Positions 1-8,008 of a DNA stretch of 64,000 nucleotides are shown here, in pieces. The stretch spans positions 1 through 64,000 of the forward strand of contig NZ_JADDRL010000041.1 of NCBI RefSeq assembly GCF_021538895.1. The letters are read 5' to 3'. The number at the start of each line of letters is the position of its first letter. Position 1 is the stretch's first letter. The translations under genes and the position numbers were made by a program. This DNA is from Streptomyces olivochromogenes. Lineage in GTDB: Bacteria; Actinomycetota; Actinomycetes; Streptomycetales; Streptomycetaceae. Below the pieces are notes generated by a model. The model did not search any database. It worked only from the letters and a program-made list of their open reading frames with translations, and had not been told where the DNA came from.

Positions 1-146
1 GCGGAGCGCCCTTTACTCGGGGCGCGGAAGCACGACACTGGCCAAGAAGCGGGCGGCCCCCACGGCAACCACTCACCCACCTGTTGTCCAACCCCGGCCC
101 CCAGCCCCTTGATACGCGGGGCCATGAAGGTGGAGCGCCGCAGCCG

Positions 147-228
147 CTAGACCAGTTCATCCGTCGCGATGAACCCCGGCGGCGCGGTAGATGCCGCTGG
201 CGGTGGTCAGATGCTCGTGGTGCGACCA
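147..228 (-). pseudogene. possible remnant of a GNAT acetyltransferase C-terminus
   Basis: The first 330 bases hold no convincing intact gene. On the minus strand a short stretch reads WSHHEHLTTASGIYRAAG and then, after a shift in a run of four G (plus positions about 174-177), FIATDELV and a stop. The W-H-x-x-L-T-x-A-x-x-x-Y-x-x-A-G-F pattern resembles the C-terminal strand-helix of GNAT acetyltransferases, including MarR-GNAT fusions. No upstream GNAT core could be followed, because the preceding frame is Pro/Ala-rich low complexity. It may be a decayed gene end or coincidence. Confidence 0.2.
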
Positions 229-333
229 CGGCACAGGCGGCGCCCAGGGCGCCGGGGGTGCGGACCGTCGCCCGGTGTTTCAGGCACGAGCCCGACTCCA
301 GTCGCCGCGCACCCGACCGTGGCGCGAGAAGCG

Positions 334-1305
334 TCAGGGCGCGTTCGTCGGGGCCGGGGCCTTTCCGCGGCCCACCTGGGTGCGTACCGCTCCCATGCTG
401 GCCCCGATGACCAGGGCGATCGCGGCGGCCTGGGTGGCGGTCAGGGACTGGTCCAGGATGAGGAAGCCCGCCGTCGCGGCGATGGCCGGTTCCAGGCTCA
501 TGAGGATCGCGAACGTGGACGCGGGCAGGCGGCGCAGGGCGAGGAGTTCGAGGGTGTAGGGGAGCACCGAGGAGAGGACGGCCACCGCCGAACCCAGGGC
601 CAGCGTGGTCGGGTTCAGCAGCTTGGTGCCCGATTCGACGATCCCCAGGGGGAGGAACAGCAGCGCCGCCACTGCCATGGCCAGCGCCAGACCGTCGGCC
701 TGCGGGAAGCGTCGGCCCGTACGGGCGCTGAAGACGATGTACGCCGCCCACATCGCGCCCGCCCCGAGCGCGAAGGCGACGCCCACCGTGTCGAGGTCGC
801 TGAAGCCTCCGCCGCCCAGCAGGAAGACGCCGCCGAGCGCCAGGCCCGCCCAGACGGCGTTGACGGCGCGGCGCGACGCGAGGACCGAGAGGGCCAGGGG
901 GCCCAGGACTTCGAGGGTGACCGCGGGGCCCAGGGGGATGCGGGCGACCGCCTCGTAGAACAGGCCGTTCATCGCGGCCATCGTGATGCCGAAGACGACC
1001 ACCGTGCTCCAGTCGGTGCGCGAGTGGCCGCGCAGGCGGGGGCGGCAGACCACGAGCAGGACCACCGCGGCGGCCAGCAGCCGCAGGGTCACCACGCCGA
1101 GCGCGCCGGCCGTGGGCATCAGCGTCACCGCGAGCGCCCCGCCGAACTGGACCGAGATCCCGCCGGCCAGCACCAGCCCCACCGGGCCGAGCGAGCCGAA
1201 ACGACGCGGGGCACCCGCGGGGGTGGAGGCGGGGGCCACCGGGGTCGGTGTGGCGGTGCTGGAGGAGGTCACGGGCGGTCCAGGTGCTTGATCAAGAGTG
1301 TCCAT
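334..1305 (-). CDS. EamA/DMT-superfamily membrane exporter
   Basis: Integral membrane protein of about 323 residues with an Ala/Pro/Thr-rich cytoplasmic leader of about 35 residues, then some ten hydrophobic segments arranged as two EamA repeats (typical motifs GPVGLVLAGG, EVLGPLALSVL, SLEPAIAATAGF). Members of this drug/metabolite transporter superfamily usually export amino acids, metabolites or toxic compounds through the cytoplasmic membrane; the substrate cannot be read from sequence. The family length (about 300) fits. A GTG lies directly before the chosen ATG; neither has a strong ribosome site, and a TAGTAC hexamer 7 nt upstream of the ATG suggests a leaderless message. It stands alone on its strand. 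Confidence 0.85.
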   Translation of the reverse strand: MDTLDQAPGPPVTSSSTATPTPVAPASTPAGAPRRFGSLGPVGLVLAGGISVQFGGALAVTLMPTAGALGVVTLRLLAAAVVLLVVCRPRLRGHSRTDWSTVVVFGITMAAMNGLFYEAVARIPLGPAVTLEVLGPLALSVLASRRAVNAVWAGLALGGVFLLGGGGFSDLDTVGVAFALGAGAMWAAYIVFSARTGRRFPQADGLALAMAVAALLFLPLGIVESGTKLLNPTTLALGSAVAVLSSVLPYTLELLALRRLPASTFAILMSLEPAIAATAGFLILDQSLTATQAAAIALVIGASMGAVRTQVGRGKAPAPTNAP

Positions 1306-1384
1306 CACGATGTACTACCGAGTCCAGGGTAATAGACCTCGACAGGTGTGTGAACCCTTTATGTAACTGTCCTGGATGGTGGGA

Positions 1385-3412
1385 TCAGGAGCCGGGCCAG
1401 GGCGCCTCGTACATCCCGTAGGCCCCGTGCGTCTCGTGCATCTCGTACGTTCCGTGCGCTCCGTGCGTCTCGTACGCCGGGCGGGTCCAGACTTCCGCCG
1501 CGGCCGCGTAGCCCTCGTACCCCGCCAGCGGCATCCGCAGCTCCCCCGTGTCCATCACCGCGTTGTTCTGTGAGCGGTGCAGGCGGGAGTACGCACCTCC
1601 CCTCGCCAGCAGTTCCTCGTGGCGGCCCGTCTCCACGATGCGGCCGCGGTCGACGACCAGGATGCGGTCGGCGTCGGGGGCGAGGTTGAGATCGTGGGTG
1701 ATCATGATGGTCGCGCGGCCCGCCGTCAGCCGGCGCAGTGGCTTGACCACCCGGCGCGCGGCCATCGCGTCCAGCCCGGTCGTCGGCTCGTCCAGGACCA
1801 GCACCGGGGCGTCGCGCAGGATCGCGCGGGCGATGGCCAGGCGCTGGAGCTGGCCGCCGGACAGGCGGGCCGAGTTGGGGTCGATCCTGGTGTCGTAGCC
1901 GTCGGGGAGCCGTTCGATGAAGTCGTGCGCGTCGGCCGCCCTCGCCGCCTCGACGATCGCCCGCTCGCTGGCGCCGGGGCGGCCGCAGGCGATGTTGGCG
2001 CGGACCGTGTCGTGCAGGACGAGGGTCTCCTGCGGGAGGAGCGTGACGTATTCGCGCAGGCGGGCGAGCGGGAAGTCCCGTAGCGGTATGCCGTCCAGGA
2101 GCAGCTCGCCGGAGTCCGGGTCGTAGAAGCGGAGCAGGAGCTTGGACACGGTGGACTTGCCCGCGCCGCTCGGGCCCGTGATGATCACGAGTTCGCCGAG
2201 GCTGACCGTGAAGGACAGGTCCTCCAGGGTGGTGGTGTCGGCGCCGGGGTAGCGGAAGGAGACGTCGCGCACCTCGACCGTGCCGTCCGGGCGGCCGGCC
2301 CGCGTGGGCCGGTGCGGGTCGGTGACCGAGGGCCGTACGTCGAGGATCTCGATGAGCCGCTCCGCGCCCGCGGTGGCCGCCGTGACCGTGAGGCCGAGCT
2401 GGGCGAGACCGCGGACGGGCGGGTAGAGGTAGCCGAGGAAGGCGGCGAAGGCGAGGAGCTGGCCGAGGGTCATCCGGCCGGTGGAGATTTCCCAGGCGCC
2501 GATGCCGATCACGGCGAGCACGCACACCGTCTCGATGACCTGGACGAGCTGTTCGTACGCCTCGTTGAGGCGGGTGGCGCGGACGGAGGCACGGAACCAG
2601 GCCTTCGCCTCCTCGCCGAGTCGCCGCTTCTCGGCGTCCCGGCGGTCGTAGGCCTGGGTGAGCACGATGTTGCCGAGGGACTCCTCGACGACGGAGGTGA
2701 TCGCGCCGTCGGCGACCCGGCCCGCGCGGGAGACATCCTTGATGGCGCCGGAGAAGCGGCGGGCCGCGAGCCAGAAGAGGGGCGCGAGGACGAAGGTGGC
2801 GGCGGCCAGGTCCCAGCGCAGCCAGAACGCGGCGGCCGCGTAGAAGACCGCGCTGAAGGCGGCGGACGCGGCGCCCACGAGTCCCGACACGACCATCGTC
2901 TCGATCGCCTCGACGTCGCTGGTCAGGCGGGAGAGCAGGTCGCCCTGGCGGTGGCGCTGGAAGAAGTGCGGGGGCAGCCGCTGCACATGGTCGAAGACGT
3001 GCTCGCGCAGCCGCATCACGAAGCGCTCGGTCGCCCAGGCGGCGAGCGAGTTGCCGGCGTACGCGACGAGCGCGCCGGCCACGGCGATGCCCAGCCACCG
3101 CACGGCCGGGCTCCAGAACGCGCTCAGCGAGCCCTTCCGCAGGGCGTGGTCGGTGAGGTCGCCGAAGAGCAGGATGGCCTCGGTCTCGGCGAGCGCGGCC
3201 AGCACCGTGCACACCCAGACGATCAGCAGCCAGCGGCGCAGTCCTACGGTCAGCGGCCAGAAACGGAAGAACGCGGTGCGGGCGGGAATGGTGGGGGTGT
3301 CGTCGTCTTCGGGTTCCTCGTATTCGGGTTCATCGCATTCGGGTTCCCCGTATTCGAGTTTCCCGTATTCGAGTTCCCCGCGCCCGAGCCCCTTGCCCTC
3401 GGCTCTTTCCAT
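1385..3412 (-). CDS. ABC exporter (fused permease and ATPase) with repetitive ends
   Basis: Half-size ABC exporter of 675 residues. Residues about 50-345 form the six-helix type-I exporter membrane domain and about 378-605 the nucleotide-binding domain, with Walker A GPSGAGKST (about 413-421), signature LSGGQ and Walker B VLVLDEPTTGLD. It would work as a dimer moving a lipid, drug or peptide out of the cell; no C39 peptidase domain is present. Both ends are unusual. The first 40 residues are an acidic, repeat-derived leader (ELEYG, KLEYG, EPEYEEPEDDD). The last about 30 residues are His/Tyr/Glu-rich imperfect repeats (ETHGAHGTYEMHETHGAYG). The gene lies downstream, on the same strand, of a small Pro/Lys-rich peptide gene, separated by a hairpin. 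Substrate unknown. Confidence 0.9.
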   Translation of the reverse strand: MERAEGKGLGRGELEYGKLEYGEPECDEPEYEEPEDDDTPTIPARTAFFRFWPLTVGLRRWLLIVWVCTVLAALAETEAILLFGDLTDHALRKGSLSAFWSPAVRWLGIAVAGALVAYAGNSLAAWATERFVMRLREHVFDHVQRLPPHFFQRHRQGDLLSRLTSDVEAIETMVVSGLVGAASAAFSAVFYAAAAFWLRWDLAAATFVLAPLFWLAARRFSGAIKDVSRAGRVADGAITSVVEESLGNIVLTQAYDRRDAEKRRLGEEAKAWFRASVRATRLNEAYEQLVQVIETVCVLAVIGIGAWEISTGRMTLGQLLAFAAFLGYLYPPVRGLAQLGLTVTAATAGAERLIEILDVRPSVTDPHRPTRAGRPDGTVEVRDVSFRYPGADTTTLEDLSFTVSLGELVIITGPSGAGKSTVSKLLLRFYDPDSGELLLDGIPLRDFPLARLREYVTLLPQETLVLHDTVRANIACGRPGASERAIVEAARAADAHDFIERLPDGYDTRIDPNSARLSGGQLQRLAIARAILRDAPVLVLDEPTTGLDAMAARRVVKPLRRLTAGRATIMITHDLNLAPDADRILVVDRGRIVETGRHEELLARGGAYSRLHRSQNNAVMDTGELRMPLAGYEGYAAAAEVWTRPAYETHGAHGTYEMHETHGAYGMYEAPWPGS

Positions 3413-3467
3413 TTCGCGTCGTCTCCGCTTTCCGTCACTCGGTCCTTTTGAAGTCGGGAATGGGCAA

Positions 3468-3500
3468 GGGGGGTCGACGGTGCACCATCGACCCCCTTTT
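3468..3500. terminator. hairpin between peptide gene and ABC exporter
   Basis: Inverted repeat GGGGGTCGA / TCGACCCCC (3469-3477 with 3488-3496). Its loop contains a smaller self-complementary GGTGCACC, so the arm can extend across one C-A mismatch. A T-run follows on the plus strand (CCCCCTTTT). It sits about 17 bp beyond the stop of the small peptide gene and about 55 bp before the ABC exporter start, so it probably ends or attenuates the peptide transcript. Confidence 0.65.
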
Positions 3501-3513
3501 GCTCAGCGTCGGG

Positions 3514-3645
3514 TCACTGGTCCCGGCCGGGCAGCGGCTTGGGCAGCGGCTTGTGCGCGTGCTTCTTCGGACGCGGGTTCGGCGGCGGCGGGAGCTGCTT
3601 CGACTTGGGCTTGGGGGGCAGCGGGGCAAGCTTCTTGAAGCTCAT
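3514..3645 (-). CDS. 43-residue proline/lysine-rich basic peptide
   Basis: Small gene starting ATG-AGC-TTC-AAG-AAG with a good ribosome site (AGGAG) about 7 nt before the start. The product begins MSFKKLAPLPPKPKSK and ends KPLPKPLPGRDQ. About 15 of 43 residues are Pro and about 11 are Lys/Arg, with one acidic residue and no Cys or hydrophobic helix. It is therefore soluble, strongly cationic and probably extended. The upstream region (3646-3813) is relatively AT-rich with a TAAATT hexamer, consistent with a dedicated promoter. I do not recognise a family. Composition recalls proline-rich cationic peptides, but ribosomal or cell-wall-associated roles are equally possible. FemAB lies upstream and an ABC exporter downstream on the same strand. 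Confidence 0.6.
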   Translation of the reverse strand: MSFKKLAPLPPKPKSKQLPPPPNPRPKKHAHKPLPKPLPGRDQ

Positions 3646-3813
3646 TTCCGACTCCTAGTGTTTCGCGGTTCAGTGGATCGGTAATTCCGCGTCCGGATCC
3701 CGATGTCGAAGAATTTACACGGCTCCCCCGCCGCGGAACGGCAAAAATGGCAAAGGGGCGCTGTGAAACCTTATGGAAAACCTGGGAGTTGGATGGAAAA
3801 GCTGAGAGCCGCC

Positions 3814-4935
3814 TCAGCGGCGGGCCAGATAGACGTCGAGCGCCTTGTGCAGCAGCCGGTTGAGCGGGAAGTCCCACTCGCCCACGTACTCGACGGCCTC
3901 GCCGCCCGCGCCCGCCTTGAAGCGCAGCAGGCCGAGCAGGTGGTTGGACTCCTCCAGGGTGTCGGTGATGCCCCGGAAGTCGTAGACGGCGGCGCCCAGT
4001 TCGTGCGCGTCGGCCATCATGCGCCACTGCATCGCGTTGTTGGGCTGGACCTCGCGCTTGCGGCTGGTGGAGGCGCCGTAGGAGTACCAGACGTGGCCGC
4101 CGACGACGATCATGGTGGCCGCAGCGAGCAGGTCGCCCTCGTGGTGGGCGAGGTAGAGGCGCATGCGGTCGGGGTGTTCGGCGGTGAGCGCGGTCCACAT
4201 GCGCCGGAAGTAGGGCAGCGGGCGGGGGATGAAGCGGTCGCGCTCGGCGGTCTCGGCGTACAGCTCGTGGAAGGCGGGCAGGTCGTCGTATCCGCCCTGG
4301 ACGACCTTGACCCCGGCCTTGTCCGCCTTCTTGATGTTGCGCCGCCACTGCTGGTTGAGCCCGCGCTGGATGTCGTCCAGGGAGCGGCCGGCGAACGGCA
4401 CCTGGAAGACGTACCGGGGCTGTCCGGCGGCGAAGCCCTCCTCGTCGCCGGGCTCGGTCTGCCGCCAGCCCATGCGGCGCAGGCGGTCGGCCAGCTCGTC
4501 GGCGCCCGGTTCGTACGAGGTCGGCTCCACGTCCCCCAGGCGGTGGGCCCCCGGGTCGGCGATCGCCGCCTTCACCGTGTCGGCGCTCCAGCGCCGCGCC
4601 ACGACGGGCGGCCCCATCTTCACCGAGAAGGCGCCCCGCCGCTTCAGGTACGCGAGCATCGGCCGCAGCCATCGCTCCAGCTCGGGTCCGTGCCAGTCGA
4701 TGGCCGGCCCCTCCGGGAGATACGCCAGATACCGCTTCACCTTGGGCAGCGGGCGCAGCAGCACCAGCCCCGCGCCGACGATCCGCCCCTGTTCGTCGAA
4801 CCAGCCCAGGCTCTCCGCCTCCCAGTCGGGCTTCACGTCCCCCCACGACGGAAGCTGCATATGGCTCACAAAGGCGCGGCTCGCCACGAAGGCGAGATGC
4901 TCCGCGCGGCTGATCGGCCGGAGGGTCGGATTCAT
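3814..4935 (-). CDS. FemAB/FemX-family peptidyltransferase (lipid II:glycine glycyltransferase type)
   Basis: Protein of 373 residues of the FemAB family: two GNAT-like subdomains (residues about 1-170 and 200-370) with an inserted helical stretch. Recognisable family segments are LPSWGDVKPDWEAESLGWFD near residue 30, KRYLAYLPEGPAIDWHGPE, GLNQQWRRNIKKADKAGV and YDFRGITDTLEESNHLLGLLRFK. These enzymes use aminoacyl-tRNA to add amino acids to the peptidoglycan stem peptide; in streptomycetes the cross-bridge is a single glycine, so glycyl transfer to lipid II is the likely role, at the inner face of the membrane. Length is normal. It is transcribed alone, upstream of the small Pro/Lys peptide gene. 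Confidence 0.85.
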   Translation of the reverse strand: MNPTLRPISRAEHLAFVASRAFVSHMQLPSWGDVKPDWEAESLGWFDEQGRIVGAGLVLLRPLPKVKRYLAYLPEGPAIDWHGPELERWLRPMLAYLKRRGAFSVKMGPPVVARRWSADTVKAAIADPGAHRLGDVEPTSYEPGADELADRLRRMGWRQTEPGDEEGFAAGQPRYVFQVPFAGRSLDDIQRGLNQQWRRNIKKADKAGVKVVQGGYDDLPAFHELYAETAERDRFIPRPLPYFRRMWTALTAEHPDRMRLYLAHHEGDLLAAATMIVVGGHVWYSYGASTSRKREVQPNNAMQWRMMADAHELGAAVYDFRGITDTLEESNHLLGLLRFKAGAGGEAVEYVGEWDFPLNRLLHKALDVYLARR

Positions 4936-5048
4936 GGGCGGCGCTCCTTGGTGAGAGGGCTGAGCCCGACAACCCTATGAAGCGGCCGCCCCGAACCCTG
5001 GCGCCACACGCCTGACCACCCGCCCCGACGGCCCACCGCCGGTTCCCG

Positions 5049-7865
5049 TCAACTCCCCTCCCGTTCCAGCGCCTCGGCCAGCACCTCCGCCAGATGGCGG
5101 CCCCGCACCCCGGCCAGCTGCTCCAGCTGCGTGCGGCACGAGAAGCCGTCCGCCAGGACCACCGTCCCCTCGGCCGCCTCCCGCACCGCGGGCAGCAGCT
5201 GTTCCTCCGCGCAGGCGGACGACACCTCGAAGTGGCCCTTCGTGAAGCCGAAGTCGCCGGCCAGGCCGCAGCAGCCGCCGCTCAGTTCGCCGGTGAGGCC
5301 GGCCGCCTCGCGCAGCCGGCGGTCGGGCGCGTCGCCCAGGACCGCGTGCTGGTGGCAGTGGGTCTGGCCGGCCACCGGGCGGGCCACCGACGGCGGCGTC
5401 CATGTGGGTGCGTACCGCTCCAGCGCCTCCGCGAAGGTGACGACCCGCTCCGCCAGCCGCGCCGCGCGCGGATCCTCGTGCAGCAGCTCGGGCAGGTCGG
5501 TGCGCAGGGCGGCGGCGCAGCTGGGCTCCAGGACGACGACGGGGGCCGCGGTGCGCAGGACCGGTTCCATCAGGTCGAGGGTGCGGCGCATCACCTCGCG
5601 GGCCCGGTCGAGCTGGCCCGTGGAGACGTACGTCAGCCCGCAGCAGACTCCGCCCCGCCCCCGGAGGTCGGGCAGCCGCGGGGTCGGGGGCAGCGCCACT
5701 CTGAGCCCGGCGGCCTCCAGTACCCCCACGGCCGCCCGCCCCACCGACGGCGAGAAGTGCTCGGTGAAGGTGTCCGGCCATACGACGACCAGGTCACCGC
5801 CGCCGGCTGGGCCGCGTCTGCGCCACCACCGGCTGAACGTCTGCGGCGCCACCCGGGGGATCTCCCGCTCCGGGGCGATCCCGGCGAGTCGCTTCGCCGC
5901 CCGCGCCAACGGCCGTACCGAGGCGAGCGTGTTGAGCGGCCGGGCCGTGCGGGTGCGGGCCACCCAGCGCAGCCAGAGCGGCAGCAGGCCCATCGCGTAG
6001 TGCGCGGCCGGCCGCCGCCGGCCCTGGTAGTGGTGGTGCAGGAACTCCGCCTTGTACGTGGCCATGTCGACCTCGACCGGGCAGTCGGAGCGGCAGCCCT
6101 TGCAGGACAGGCACAGGTCCAGCGCGTCCCGGACCTCGGTCGAGCGCCAGCCGTCGGTCACCAGGTCGCCCGCCAGCATCTCGTGCAGCAGCCGGGCCCG
6201 CCCGCGCGTGGAGTGCTCCTCCTCGCCGGTCGCCCGGAAGGACGGGCACATGACGGAGGAGCCGGCCCCCGTCGTCGTACGGCACTTGGCGACGCCGACG
6301 CAGCGGCGCACCGCGGCCGAGAAGTCGCCGCCGTCGGCCGGGTAGCCGAAGGCCACGTCGACCGGGCGGCGCGGCAGCACGGAGAAGCGCAGGTTGGCGT
6401 CCAGCGGGGCCGGGCGGACCAGCATGCCGGGGTTGAGCAGGTCGTCCGGGTCCCACACGCCCTTGGCCCGCTCGAAGAGGGCGACCGTCCGCGCGCCGTA
6501 CATCCTCGGCAGCAGTTCGGCGCGGGCCTGCCCGTCCCCGTGCTCCCCGGACAGCGAACCCCCGTGCGCCACCACCAGGTCGGCCAGTTCCTCGGAGAAG
6601 CGCCGGAAACGGCCGACGCCGGCCTCGGTGAGGAGGTCGAAGTCGATCCGGACGTGGATGCAGCCGTCCCCGAAATGCCCGTACGGCGTGCCGCGCAGTC
6701 CGTGCGTGGTGAGCAGTTCCCGGAACTCCCGCAGATACGGGCCGAGCCGGGCGGGCGGCACCGCGCAGTCCTCCCAGCCGGGCCAGGCCTCCGTGCCGTC
6801 CGGCATGCGCGTCGCCGTGCCGCTCGCGTCCTCCCGGATGCGCCACAGGGAGCGCTGCTCGGCCGGATCGGTGACGACCGACGCGTCGACGACGTCGGCC
6901 GCGCGGACGATCGCCTCCGCACGCGCGCGTGCCTCCCCCGCCGACGCCCCGCCCGTCTCCACGAACAGCCAGGCCCCGCCCCGGGGCAGCCCGGCCGCCG
7001 ACCGCACCAGGTCGGCGGCCATGCCCTCCACCGTCAGCGGCCCCAGCGGCAGCAGGCCCGCCGCCGCCTCCGCGGCCGCGCTCTCGTCCGCGTACGCCAG
7101 CACCGCCAGGGCACGCGCGCGGGGTGCCTCGACGAGCCGCACCACCGCTTCCGTCAGTACGCCCAGGGTGCCCTCGGAGCCGCAGAAGGAACGGGCGACG
7201 TCGGCGCCCTTCTCGGGCAGCAGCGCGTCCAGCGCGTACCCGGAGATGCGGCGGGGCAGGTCGGGGAAGCCGGTGCGCAGCCGGGCCAGTTCGCCCTCCA
7301 CCAGCGCCCGCAGGCCCTCCGGCGCGCCGGCCCAGCCCGGCCCGAGCCGCAGCCGCTGTCCGCGCGCGGTGACCACGGACAGCTCCCGCACGCTGTCCGC
7401 CGTCGTCCCCCAGGCCACCGAGTGCGAGCCGCAGGCGTTGTTGCCGATCATCCCGCCGAGCGTGCACCGGCTGTGCGTCGAGGGGTCCGGGCCGAAGCGC
7501 AGCCCGTGCGGGGCGGCGGCCTCCTGGAGCCGGTCGAGGACCAGACCAGGCTGGACGACGGCCGTGCGCGCCTGCGGGTCCAGCGCGAGCAGCCGGTTCA
7601 TGTGCCGGGTGAAGTCCAGGACCACGCCCGTGCCCGTCGCCTGGCCCGCGATCGAGGTGCCCCCACCGCGCGCCACCACCGGCACCCCGTGCGCCCGGCA
7701 CACCTCCAGCGCCGCCGCCACGTCGTCAACATCGCGTGGCGCCACCACCCCCAGCGGGACGCGTCGGTAATTGGACGCGTCCATGGTGACCAGCGCCCGG
7801 GACGTGACGTCGAACCCCACCTCGCCCCGGACGGCTCCGCGCAGCTCCGCCGCCAGTTCCCTCAT
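5049..7865 (-). CDS. FAD-binding and Fe-S oxidoreductase, YdiJ/D-2-hydroxyglutarate dehydrogenase type
   Basis: Large fused flavoprotein of about 938 residues. The N-terminal half carries a PCMH-type FAD domain (VARGGGTSIAGQATG, FGPDPSTHSRCTLGGMIGNNACG) and the FAD-oxidase C-terminal domain (YGHFGDGCIHVRIDFDL). The C-terminal half has a 4Fe-4S motif (CLSCKGCRSDCP) and two heterodisulfide-reductase-like CCG motifs (GVCCGLTYVSTG, GCCGLAGDFGF). This layout is that of YdiJ-like D-2-hydroxyacid dehydrogenases, which pass electrons to an unknown membrane or soluble acceptor. I chose the start giving MRELAAELRG. A GTG further upstream (7958) adds about 31 residues with no family resemblance and would nearly meet the divergent serC start. 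Confidence 0.85.
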   Translation of the reverse strand: MRELAAELRGAVRGEVGFDVTSRALVTMDASNYRRVPLGVVAPRDVDDVAAALEVCRAHGVPVVARGGGTSIAGQATGTGVVLDFTRHMNRLLALDPQARTAVVQPGLVLDRLQEAAAPHGLRFGPDPSTHSRCTLGGMIGNNACGSHSVAWGTTADSVRELSVVTARGQRLRLGPGWAGAPEGLRALVEGELARLRTGFPDLPRRISGYALDALLPEKGADVARSFCGSEGTLGVLTEAVVRLVEAPRARALAVLAYADESAAAEAAAGLLPLGPLTVEGMAADLVRSAAGLPRGGAWLFVETGGASAGEARARAEAIVRAADVVDASVVTDPAEQRSLWRIREDASGTATRMPDGTEAWPGWEDCAVPPARLGPYLREFRELLTTHGLRGTPYGHFGDGCIHVRIDFDLLTEAGVGRFRRFSEELADLVVAHGGSLSGEHGDGQARAELLPRMYGARTVALFERAKGVWDPDDLLNPGMLVRPAPLDANLRFSVLPRRPVDVAFGYPADGGDFSAAVRRCVGVAKCRTTTGAGSSVMCPSFRATGEEEHSTRGRARLLHEMLAGDLVTDGWRSTEVRDALDLCLSCKGCRSDCPVEVDMATYKAEFLHHHYQGRRRPAAHYAMGLLPLWLRWVARTRTARPLNTLASVRPLARAAKRLAGIAPEREIPRVAPQTFSRWWRRRGPAGGGDLVVVWPDTFTEHFSPSVGRAAVGVLEAAGLRVALPPTPRLPDLRGRGGVCCGLTYVSTGQLDRAREVMRRTLDLMEPVLRTAAPVVVLEPSCAAALRTDLPELLHEDPRAARLAERVVTFAEALERYAPTWTPPSVARPVAGQTHCHQHAVLGDAPDRRLREAAGLTGELSGGCCGLAGDFGFTKGHFEVSSACAEEQLLPAVREAAEGTVVLADGFSCRTQLEQLAGVRGRHLAEVLAEALEREGS

Positions 7866-8008
7866 GCGTCCAGGATGCATCCGACCACTGACAGTGACGG
7901 ACCCCGCCCCGACGTCGTAGCTCTTCACAAGTCCACGGGCCGACGGCGGTCGTCTCATCGAACGGACACGTTTCCGTCCGGTTTCTCCGAAGGGATACGC
8001 TCCGGCTC

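Noticed and set aside
7866..7958. Longer N-terminus for the FAD/Fe-S oxidoreductase
   Set aside because: The added 31 residues show no similarity to the family and crowd the divergent serC promoter.
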